NCBI RefSeq assembly: GCF_910592395.1
Contig: NC_088326.1
Coordinates: 13,399,001-13,459,000, forward strand
Source: Lineus longissimus
Taxonomy: Eukaryota; Nemertea; Pilidiophora; Heteronemertea; Lineidae
Length of the DNA: 60,000 nt
Direction of reading: 5' to 3'
Part shown: positions 21,401 to 33,400 of the stretch, piece by piece
Layout: each line of letters begins with the position of its first letter
Numbering within the stretch: position 1 is the first letter of the stretch
Made by a program: the position numbers and the translations under genes
Notes under the pieces: model-generated
The model's input: only the letters and a program-made list of their open reading frames with translations
The model's database searches: none
What the model was told of the DNA's origin: nothing

Positions 21401-24400
21401 TCATGAGGACCAAACACAAAAGACAGAACAGCATGCGGATAGAATGTAAACAAAACTGCCACCTTTTGACAAAATGCTGAAACAGATTATCTGACAAATG
21501 ATTCCCCGGCAATAGATGGCAAGGGTGAGGAGGGGTCAGAATCAGTGCCAGTTGTCACAAATGTTCACTGATTTTTTTCATTCAGAAAACACAATTCTTG
21601 GTTCTCGCCAGTGAAATGTTGAAGTTAAAAGGATCTTAAACACTTCTTCACCAAAATCGTACTACACATAACCAAGAACAAGTGATATGAAGAAAAGCAC
21701 TGGCAGATTTTCAGCAGTTTTTACTTGCCCTTAGTCCAAATTGGAATCACATGAACTGATAATATGTGTAAGTTAATATGTGTAATTGTTAATCATACAG
21801 TGAGGTGTTGGTATAACATTACATCACAGACATGAGGAATAAGGCATGGACCTGATGACCTAAGAGAGCTCAATGTCTCAGTCAGAAGATCTCCCAGTCA
21901 TTTCATGGGTGCAGATATAGAATAGTTTGGCAAACTGACATGAAATGGTAATGATCAAAGTGCACAAGTAGAGACACACACACCGTGTGGACACCCTTCA
22001 ACTGGCTAAAAAGGGTCTCCACAGGGTCTACATGTGAATGTCAAGAGTCTATAATAACAAAACTTAGGGTCAAGAACCCGTTTGAACCTGAGGCGGTTTT
22101 AAACAGGACAGTCTCTGCAGATAAGCAGTAATACTAAATAAATGCTAACATTCCACTGTCGCTGAGGCAAGGCTGTTCTGTTCCTGGTTACAGCATCTTG
22201 AGTGGACTAAGAATGATGTGATATGAGCCTTGGGAATGATGCTCTTCATACGGCCAGAGGTTCCTTCTGCATCTCAGTCAGCCTGACCCTGAGACGGTAC
22301 TACTGAAGCCCCCTCCCATGATATGCCCAGGATATCAGGTGTGTTCAAGAGAACAGCCCGGCCGCAGATATGCCCAGGATATCAGGTGTGTTCAAGAGAA
22401 CAGCCTGGCCCCAGATATGCCCAGGATATCAGGTGTGTTCAAGAGAACAGCCCGGCCCCAGATATGCCCAGGATATCAGGTGTGTTCAATAGAACAGCCT
22501 GGCCCCAGATATGCCCAGGATATCAGGTGTGTTCAATAGAACAGCCTGGCCCCAGATATGCCCAGGATATCAGGTGTGTTCAAGAGAACAGCCCGGCCCC
22601 AGATATGCCCAGGATATCAGGTGTGTTCAATAGAACAGCCTGGCCCCAGATATGCCCAGGATATCAGGTGTGTTCAATAGAACAGCCTGGCCCCAGATAT
22701 GCCCAGGATATCAGGTGTGTTCAAGAGAACAGCCCGGCCCCAGATATGCCCAGGATATCAGGTGTGTTCAATAGAACAGCCCGGCCCCAGATATGCCCAG
22801 GATATCAGGTGTGTTCAAGAGAACAGCCCGGCCCCAGATATGCCCAGGATATCAGGTGTGTTCAAGAGAACAGCCCGGCCCCAGATATGCCCAGGATATC
22901 AGGTGTGTTCAAGAGAACAGCCCGGCCCCAGATATGCCCAGGATATCAGGTGTGTTCAAGAGAACAGCCTGGCCCCAGGTATGCCCAGGATATCAGGTGT
23001 GTTCAAGAGAACAGCCCGGCCCCAGATATGCCCAGGATATCAGGTGTGTTCAAGATAACAGCCTGACCCCAGATATGCAAGCAGTGGAAAGAATGCAACA
23101 AAATAAACAGAATACGACTTACTTGAATCACGAGAATACAAACAAGTACAAGAATTAACTGAAACAAAAGATAGAGGGCACTGTCAACATCGCAAGTCTC
23201 GCTTATGAATTGAAACATGTTTCCAATGTCGCTGCCAGCAGCAGGGTTGTGGGAGCTAACACACATGGCTGGGTTGTTCAAATCATGTCAACTTGAACAC
23301 AGTTGGTAAGTCTCATAACGTTAAACACTTTGATGGCTTTAACTGGAAGAGATAAAGTCTTTCAATGTTAACGGTTTGGGATAATGTGAATTTGGTGCTT
23401 TTGAACACCCGGGGCCAAATGAGTTACACCCTTTACGTTAGACTTGTGACGCCAATACAGAGACTTGAGAGGTTGAATATAAAACGCAAACAGAAGTGCA
23501 ATCAAATGATCGGTGCATTGAAGTTTACGAGTGATGAAATAAACACATCTAGTCTCTTATGTAACCAGCTCAGCGATGCAACATGAGCAATCAACATCGG
23601 CATTTTCTGTTCAATGAGATATTCTTCATTGCTGACAGTAGCCAGTTTGACATCACAAAGCGATCACATGCTCAGTGAAGGATTTCAAAATACCTCCCAT
23701 TGTTATGAAAGTGTTTGGGATGGGAACCACCGGTGTAATGCTGTCTTGTTCCACAGCCTCAGGGGACTTGGCATTACGAGGAGGGACATGTTGTCACGGC
23801 CCCTCCGTTTCGGGCAACATTTAATGATGTATCCATGGTATTAAACTGGTGTTGCCTAAGAGAGCTCACAAGCAAATTGCCTGGCAACACTTTCACAACA
23901 ATGAACATCCATCTCGACCGACTCACTCCAAGGTTATAGCTAGTTTATATACAACAGCACATGTTCAGGGCCGGTCAATGTTCCACACACCCCCAACCCC
24001 AAATCTCAAACATGACACAAATGTAATCTGAAGAACTTTGTAATTCTATAAAATCTCAGTTACACTGACCAAAGTTTTCAAACTTCTTCATGGACGCCCC
24101 TGAACTGTACAGTCACTAACATTATCTGTGACCCATCACAGCAAAACCAGGTGCATGTCGCACAGAGCCGACACCAGGGTCTGTTTCATGTACATCAATG
24201 CACACGTAACAACCTGTCGACATGATGTTATAGTGATTTCTAACAACTGGATCCTGGATATAATGGAATAAATTGACGTACTCAGATTTCACAAAAGGCA
24301 GACAACAGTGAAATGAACGACCAGTCAGTCTCAACCTGCCAAGCTGAGAACAAGCACCTGGTTTGGCTGTGACGGGTTACACTTGTCAACACATGCATAT

Positions 24401-27400
24401 ACCTTTCAAGGAGTAGGCAAAACTAAGGACATGAGCACCTGCAACAAGCATGAAAAGGGTTAAACCTCACAGCTGCCGAGACAATTTTAAGAATTCATGA
24501 ACATATGGTGAAATTGAGCTCCCCACTGACAGAATTCACCCCAAACTTCAAAGCAGGTGGCATTGAGGATAAGAGGGCCAGGTTTTAAGCTGCATGTATC
24601 CATCAGTTTTTCAGAGAAAGTTGCATATTCACTCCAGCAAAAAGTTGAAACATAGCTCGATTCATCGATATACACAACCCCATTTTGATTGATTATAAGG
24701 TTTCAAATCTTCATTCTCTGAATTGTCCAGCAAGCCGTGAAAGCCCCAAGAGCCAAAGCTGGGATTGATGCACGGGAGATGAGACACATTTGGGGAGGGA
24801 AAGTTTCTGAAAGGCCCAGTCCAACACTTCAGCAGTCATTTTCATAGTTATTACCAGGCAGTGACAATAAACATTGTATATTTTGAGTTTATGAAGAATG
24901 GTTGCAGCAAACTTGAGTCGTAGATTGGCTGGACTGGGCCTGAAGGCTGATACCCAATACCAAATATATTGAAAATACAAACAAAGATGTCAAATCATTT
25001 TGTTACAAAGATTCAATACACTCTTTATATATTTCTTTGACGGAGTTAAATAAGATAGGAGTTAAGAGTTATCATGATAGCTAGTTTCTTAGGCACCAAT
25101 ACAAGGCCAAAATACGCCATCCAAGATTAGTATAAGACTTGAGAGAAAGCATGCAGAATGAGGAACGTGGTGTTTCACCTTGTTGGGTGAGTAGCGGGAC
25201 TTTCTGACCAGTCACACGATATGCCTGCAGCCTCTAATACAGCAGTTTACAGCTGAAATAGCACTGCTTTCACAGGCATTTGAGGTCAGTTACATTATCT
25301 AAGCTAATGACAGTCATTGGAGTTAATCCAATGCCTGTGAATCAGTGCGGTTTTTTGCATACTTTGCTGCAGAGAAGCAGGATTCAGTGTAAAGCAGAGA
25401 GTTGTTGAGCAGAAGATGGCACAGATCAACAACAAACACAGTTGGATTGGAATGATCATGTACCTTTTCTGATGCATCCAAGAAATCCGCTCCACACAGG
25501 ACTTAGTAAGGTTCATTATTGTCATTCTGTCAAAATCCCACTACTCATCCTTTAAAGGTGGACTCCCACTCCTCCTTTAAGACATCAAGTCAAGAAGTAT
25601 ACACAGCAAGTGACTGAAGCATGTTGAATGGCACTCTATAGTATATTCTCTATAGTATATTCTCTATAGTATATTCTCTATAGTATATTCTCTATAGTAT
25701 ATTCTCTATAATATATTCTCTATAATATATTCATAACTTTCCCATTTCCATGATTACAAAGTGCCGAACTCTGAATGCCACAAGCTTGAAAGAGAAAACT
25801 GTGTTGCCAAATCACTCCAAGACTCTCCAGAAAGGGGATCCTTTTTGTGCCATCAACCCCGGGGGCCTATTTTGTATTTCATCTGTGAAAATCTGTTTCT
25901 TTCAGAACTTTGAAATAACTTTCAGGAATGCGAGACTGCCCTCTTGGAGTGATTTGACAAGGTCAAGATAGATCAACAACATCAGAAATAAGAAAGTTTG
26001 TAGTGAATCCGTTTGATAAAGTGCTAAAATGTTTGTAAACATGATGAGTGAAAGGACTAAAAGGTACTGACCTAGCTCTGTACATGGAGGGACGGGAGGA
26101 ACAGAAAGAAAACAATCAATTAATTGATGAATACTGATGATCGACAATCATCAATTTGTACAATTGATAATCAATTGCAAACAAACAGGCTGAAGGGTTC
26201 GGCTCAAATGCAGAATCCGTGGCAAATTCCCGAAAAGGTCATCACTACCAAAAGGTTCTATGGCTAACTCTAAGCAAAACCTCTCTTTGAGCATTTGTCA
26301 GGGATTCTGCAATCAAGCGGAGGATGCCTTCAACATCACTGCAGTATGTACTCATGTGCATGTAACAAGTAGTGATTCACAAATGATATTCTGTGCGTAA
26401 CACATAAACTACACACTGAAGGTACATATCTAACGTTGATAATTACACCTTTCAAAAGATTAGGAATGTTCCAGAATAGACCCTAAGAAGTCAGCTCCAC
26501 CTAATCCATACCCGGGATTGCCACAAACTGACTGACGTGTGACTCTGCCTGCACCAACACTGCCCAACATGCTGGAACACGTCTGACCTGAACATCCATT
26601 CTGGACGAACCATAGACGTTGGACGTCTCACATGCAAGTTACACAATCCTCTCACAATCACTACCAAGCTTGTCAGTAGTATTCTTTGTCGGCATCCTCC
26701 AGGAGCATATCTGATGCTTACCAATCACATGCCCCCACCCCATTTTCTTCACCTCACTGATGTGCTTCATCCCTCAAGGTGGTCAACTGACTACTCATAC
26801 TCACCATCAATTGACTGGAACAATTCAGGCTTGTCCTCCAACCTGACAGCACTCTCCACCTCCAGTTCAATGACCGCTTTCTCCCCCTTGCCCGCGGCTG
26901 AGAGCTCGTCTGGTTTGCTGGTCGTCATTGAGTTACTAACGGTGTCGGAAATGATCTGAAAAGGCTTGGTGTACCAGGTGCTGTTACCTGGAAGATGAAG
27001 AGGGGACAGTAGACACAGCCAAAGATAACTGCATTGACGACTTTATCTGAAACATGCCTATTTCCCTGAGGCTTTACCATGACTGGCAAGAGTCTTCATG
27101 TGGCTGTGATCTGAAATGATGAGAAGTCATGAAGAAACTTACCGGGTAGCCACATCGGAGAGCAAGGTGTGGCCTTCTGGCTCCTGACTGGTTTTACAGT
27201 AACTGTACACACAACGCAGACAGTGTATGGTAATCAGGGACACCTTGGGTACTGGAATTGATGCCATCTCTCCCCTCCTTCAATCAGCAATCATTGCTGT
27301 GGGTTTTACCACCGAGGTGCCCCCTACTTATAAGGGAATACCAAATATCACCAAAAACCTGTTTTAACCTAAGCCACTCGTGCAATTTAGAGACTAGTCC

Positions 27401-30400
27401 GTCCCGACAGCAAGTCATACAAAGCCTTTATCTACATTGCTGGTGTTACAAGCAGGGACTATTAAGATAGGTAATCTACAACTTCCACAACTCCTCATGA
27501 CCACAAAATCACCATTGAGAAACCAAGCTTGTGTACACTACCGGTACTGCTGTGAGCTCATTTAGTACACCGGTAGTAATGTTGTGCCCAACATCAAATT
27601 TATGCCTGAGAAACACAGATTTTATGTTGGGCGCTGAAAATTAATGTTGGAAATTCGATGACACAAAATTTGTTCCAAAATTGATGAAAACCTGTTAAAA
27701 TTGTGTAAGACCCCCCAAAAAAAATTCAAAAAATTTTTTTGTGATTATTTAAAAAAAAAAATCTCTCAGATTTTCAAGAAATACAGAAAAAAATATTTTT
27801 TGAAATGTGTCATTTGTTTTCACATTTTTTACAAAAATTTAACACACATGTTTGTTGCTCCAAATAAAAATCATGGAGTTACGTCATTCTGAATAGGCAG
27901 TGTCTAAGACTACTAATCTACTCCATAATCCACACCACTCAACCTCGACTCAAGACTTACGATTCCATTCAATGACAATACGACCAGGAGCACCTGAGAG
28001 GGAAGGCACCAAGTCAATTGTGTACAATCATTAAGACTATATGTGTTGTGATGTGACCTTTTGAACATTGGTCAAATTTCAGTGAAAAGGGCGCTATTCA
28101 AGTGTTATCTCTTCATTTATTTACAATCCTTTTCCAAGCAGCATCATGCATCTGTATAATACAACAGTTTAGCTGGCAACTTTGATGAAAACTTACGATC
28201 GCTCATATCGACGAAGAGAAAACCAGGCATACCTGATGATTGAACAGAAATATGTAGTCATTTTCGAGAAATTAGGACAGAAATACTGAGAAGCTAAAAA
28301 CTGAAGGAACTACGGCACCCTGGGGAATCGTTCATAAACTTACCAAGATTCATTAACGAACAGGTGGTATTGTCAGCAAGTTGAGGAACTGATTGTCCAG
28401 GGTGAACGGGCCTATAATGTTACCTGTTCTCAAGGAATGTGACCTGTATTTTCTAAAGGATTAACAATCAAATCAACTGAAATAAGTAATCTGCCATGTA
28501 CTACACTTGTGTGAATAATCTCAAACAACTCTGTGTTATTTGAATAACCCAAGGCATTTAGAAAAGTCGGGATGAAAATAATGAACCAACCTGTCATGTA
28601 ACAAGTCAATAAATCTATGAAAACAAAAGATGAATATTACACGTGAAGCAGGACAGAATCTGCAACCAAAGCAGGTTAAACTGGGCATGTCAAGTCACAC
28701 CAGAGGACAACTATCAATATCGTGGGACACAGAAATGTTGTCGAATTTGAGGAGATTTGTCCATTTTGGCTAAGAATTGTTGAGAGATGAAAAGACCTGT
28801 ACACCAACATGTTCCAGTGAATGACGCTTTGCTGCATCACAGGGTGATGCCTGTTTTTATGACAAATTGGCTCATTGGTGTGACTTGACGTGGTGCCCCC
28901 TATAATCATGATGACTTACTGCTCCTCCTGAGAGTGACCAGCTCCGTGCCATCTTCTGATAGAGAGAAGACAATGGTCAACAAGAAGCAGATGCTAATAA
29001 CAACAACAACAATAATAATAGATCTTAAACTCTGGCAGAGGCCGCCAGATCTTTGTATGCAGCGAGATAAGAATGCGGCATGAACCATGACAACCCGATT
29101 GGCGGCCACCAACATGAATGCTGTGCTTACGAGGTACGCCTCACTGTAAATCCTGTTGATAGAACATGGAATACAACAAGATTCAATTCCCGAGATAACC
29201 ACACCTTTCTCTATGGTTCTTGTTTATTTTCTACAAGAGAGCAGCACCAAGTGATACCACTCCACCTGGTCATTTAGGACTTCATGAAGAAACATTAGAC
29301 CATAAGCAACTTCCTACATCCTCGCTCAACTCACCTGTTTGCGTAACCTGAGTGTGTTCGAGACTCCCCTCCATTGACGATGTCATCTCGGGTGATGGAG
29401 CAACCATCGACGACTCTGCAATGTCCTTCACGCGTGCTCGATCATCCTTACTCGTTGAGAACAATCCACTTGAGAAGTCAACAAAGCTGCTAAAGTTTGG
29501 AGAGAAATTCAGCGGGCTGAACGAACCCTTGCCTAAATTTCCCGTGGGTTTTTTCAGTGGTGCGGGAATCGGGTCGGACCGTTTGAGTTTGGTGACTTCG
29601 TCGGCTTGTTCCGTGTCGTCAGTGCGAGCAGACGTCTCAGATGCGTCTGCTGCTGTCTCATCTGCTTCCTGTGGGAATGGTTTGATCGGAATCATCTTCT
29701 CTTGAGTGTTGACTCTCCCTTCACTAGCCCCAGCACCCCCTTCAAGGGCCCCAGCACCACCTTCACTGGCCCCTTCAGCCCCCTCACCACCCTCAGCGTC
29801 CACCGATCCGTACTGGAAATACATGATATTACCAATCTGCATATGTGGGGTCAGCGGTGGTGGGGATGACTCAGACTTATCCTTGTCCTCTTCTTCCATC
29901 TCGGCGATCCCACTCTCCACACTCCCAACCTTTACCTCGTCCCCAGTAGGCTCCAAACACGCGTTAATATCCTCTGTTGTGTCACGGAATCGAACATGTG
30001 CCAACTTGCCTTCGTCCGGATCCAATAGTTTCATAGCACCGTCCCGCCTCTCAGACGGGTCATCCATTATTGCACTAGCAACGCCACCTTGAGCAGGGTC
30101 AGCAACCGCGCCCACTTTGTCTATTTGGCAAGAAAAACCTGATTGGTCCGTTGTTGAGCCTCTTTCTGCCTGAAGCACAGATGACGCATCATGACTAGTC
30201 TGAACACGTTTACCGTCCGAATCCTCCAACACTTCTGAATCAACACTGGCTTTTTTATTGTTATTCTCAGATGTCACGTTCTCACTTGGTTTAGCGTCAT
30301 TTGTCTGACTCTCCTGGCGTTTCCTGCTGTGTTGTGCCAGTGGGCATGTCTTGGAATGATAAACTTCTGGTTTGTGTAGCTGGGCGTGCTCGGCCACATC

Positions 30401-33400
30401 CCTGTGAACACAACAACAAGTCAGCAAATCATTCATGAAAGTTAACGTTATCATGTTTTTTAGACTATTGAAGATGACACCTTTTTGTTGCAATTTGCTG
30501 ATGTCTTCAGCAGAAGTGAAGTGATGTGCTCACTAAGGTTCCCAACGACCCAAAGGTTTGGCACTGAAGTTGAAACAGAAAACCCCCAAACAATTCTCTA
30601 AGCAGGAACGGCGTCTATCAATGCTTACTTATTTCCTCCTTTGAGTTTCATGGCAGCAATGTCATGATACATTGCCACACTGATGACGGTGTCCATGGTC
30701 GCTATCATCCCATAGGCATCAGCACCGTGCTCGATCACCAGCGGGTCCGAGACGTTCGGGTCAAACATGATTGCGTTAGGTGTCACGAGAAGAACGCCGC
30801 TGACCACACCCTGGAGAGTGAGAGGGAGATGCGAGTTTGGATGATCAGATATATTCATGAAATAGACACACAAGCATATCAATCAACACAAGTTTAACAG
30901 AGACATCATGCCAGCGGACACTGAACAGAAAACGTTGGCCAAGCGCAAGAGATCTTGGTCTAACTTGGTTTCATTAATGGTTTATATTTCCCAACCAAAC
31001 GGTTTTCTTATTTAGTTTGTTTGAAATTTTCATTGTGTTTTCCCCAAAATATGTGCAAAGTTCACCCAAAGTATATTTGCAGAATAAAAGTCTTTCTGGT
31101 TGAAGCAAATGAAAATTGAAAGAAAAGGTGCAGAGACAGTACATAAATCAAGCTATAGAAATAAAGCATTTAAAATCACAAAAATAAATCAAAGTGCCAT
31201 CCAAAGACCCAGTCCCATGCGTCATTAAGAATCATTTTTGGCCCGGTTGTAAAACAAGGGACATTCAGAGCAAAAGGGGATCTTTGTTCTTGAAACCCTT
31301 CGGGGCAAAACATGTTCGTACCCTGTGTTCTCCTGTGAGCAGGGTGTAGTTATTGGCCAGTGATCCTGTTGGGTGAAGAAAGACAGAAGAAACACCACCA
31401 ACCAAAGACACAGGCAGATGAAATAGACAAGCAGTATTGTAGTGGAGCAAAAAAGATTCAAAATAAGCGTTAATTTTCACAAATCTTCCCGCACAGGCAT
31501 GCTAATTCAACAGTTTCATCACCTTCTCGAGAACTTGGTCAATCGAGCCGTATTGGACCTGATAATTCATGAAATAAATCGTTAACTGATCTTTGAAATA
31601 ATTAAACTTCACCGTAGTTGTAAAACCATGCAAACAAGAGTCGCTCAGTTCTGCCAGATATGTAAGCATGCATCGAACAGGCAAGTGGTGCCCTCAGGTG
31701 GCAATGTGGCCAACAACTGCCCCTCATCCCCATGACAACACCTTCTCAAGCTTGGCTAGCACAGATGAGAGTTACATCTTGGAATTCAGGTTTCAACTGA
31801 CCACGACCACAGTCCCATTTTCAACCACCAATGCCCCGTTTTCATCTGATGGAAGGCAGAGAAAAAGGATGGACATCTCAAGCTATCCACTGGAGCAACA
31901 CGGTCACATTACATCACAATCTTTTTCTGAGTGCTATCATATCACCCACACTTTATTCAAGTACAGGCCTACTGTATTGAGATGCACACATAGAGGTCAA
32001 GTTCATTCAAACACCGACCACTTGAGCTTTGAGGCCTTGTTTCTCGGCCTGGTATTTGGTATGATAACCGTAACAGGAATGACCAAACCTGTAAGCTTAT
32101 CATGCAACCATCACAAGTCGTAAATCTTAAAACCTGGAGTCTTAGTCCAAGGCCACTCCCACAATTCAAATACATCAATTCCAAGATACCCACCCCAACA
32201 TGGTCCCCTACCTGCGAATATCTCAATGGCACCTGAAACAAACCAGCCAACTGAAATGTCCACCTGGTGGAGGCTTCTTGAACCCTAAGTTTGGCTTGAC
32301 CCTGCAGGCTGACACTAGTGACGCACTGAAGGCATCACGACCATCTCTGTTTTAAGGAACTACTAAGCAAAGCAAGCGCTGATCATACACACCACGTGAC
32401 ACGAGACATGATCAGTGACATGAAAGTGATCATACTCACCACGTGACACGAGACATGATCAGTGACATGAAAGTGATCATACACACCACGTGACACGAGA
32501 CATGATCAGTGACATGAAAGTGATCATACTCACCACGTGACACGAGACATGATCAGTGACATGAAAGTGATCATACTCACCACGTGACACGAGACATGAT
32601 CAGTGACATGAAAGTGATCATACTCACCACGTGACACGAGACATGATCAGTGACATGAAAGTGATCATACTCACCACGTGACACGAGACATGATCAGTGA
32701 CATGAAAGTGATCATACTCACCACGTGACTCAAGACATGATCAGTGACATGAAAGTGATCATACTCACCACGTGACTCAAGACATGATCAGTGACATGAA
32801 GTGATACAGGACAAGACCAACAAAGCTTGTAAACTTCTCTATCGAAGATTGAAATTGAGTTGAGTTGATTTCTAAGGATGCTGCATAGAGTCTATAAAAT
32901 GCCAATCAAGGTTATAGTTTAATCTATCACCTTCTGAATGTCATCAGTAGTGCATAATTTATGAACTCTCAGCGTTGTGTCACCACCAAGAGGGTCTCAC
33001 TCACCTGGCCATCCGTAATGTGTTTCACATTGAGCTTGATAAACCGTTCATAACATTCGCGGTCGAGCTTCTGTGCCTCCTCCTCGGAGAGCGGTTGTGG
33101 TGGGCTCATGTCCTGAACCTTGATCGGTGACGAGACTCGCTCAGCCAGGCCAGGACCTCTTGGGGGACTCTTCACCGGGCTACCAACCTGCATTATGCAC
33201 GGAATGTCCTAGGAAAGATGGAAATGGAAATATTATGGCAAAGTTCAAGAAAGTCAAAGATTGAGAGAAAATCTTCATTTTGTCAGAGCAACTTGTTAGA
33301 ATAAGCCGTCATCAAGAAATAAACATCTCGTAAAGTTTACAACTCTTCAATTTCGTTTTAATCTTTAGACATAGCTACTTTTGACAAGCTACTTTCGACC

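Noticed and set aside
22323-23066. 247-residue open frame with repeated [12 protein letters not shown]
   Set aside because: It is the 47-bp minisatellite read in one of three open frames, with no start context, splice structure or conserved domain.
26956-26987. Alternative acceptor at 26956-26958 giving a 151-nt exon
   Set aside because: It would start the exon in phase 0 and break the frame with the upstream mini-exons; the acceptor at 26988-26990 has a stronger pyrimidine tract and phase 1.
27701-27892. Lys/Phe-rich 63-residue open frame
   Set aside because: A product of an A/T homopolymer-rich intronic stretch.
29352-30092. Plus-strand open frames of 87-128 residues opposite the OXR1 acidic exon
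   Set aside because: Antisense shadows of the long Glu/Ser/Gly-rich coding exon, with low-complexity Pro/Ser/Ala products.
31668-32123. 151-residue plus-strand open frame
   Set aside because: Intronic and antisense to OXR1, with no domain, repeat or exon-like phase support.
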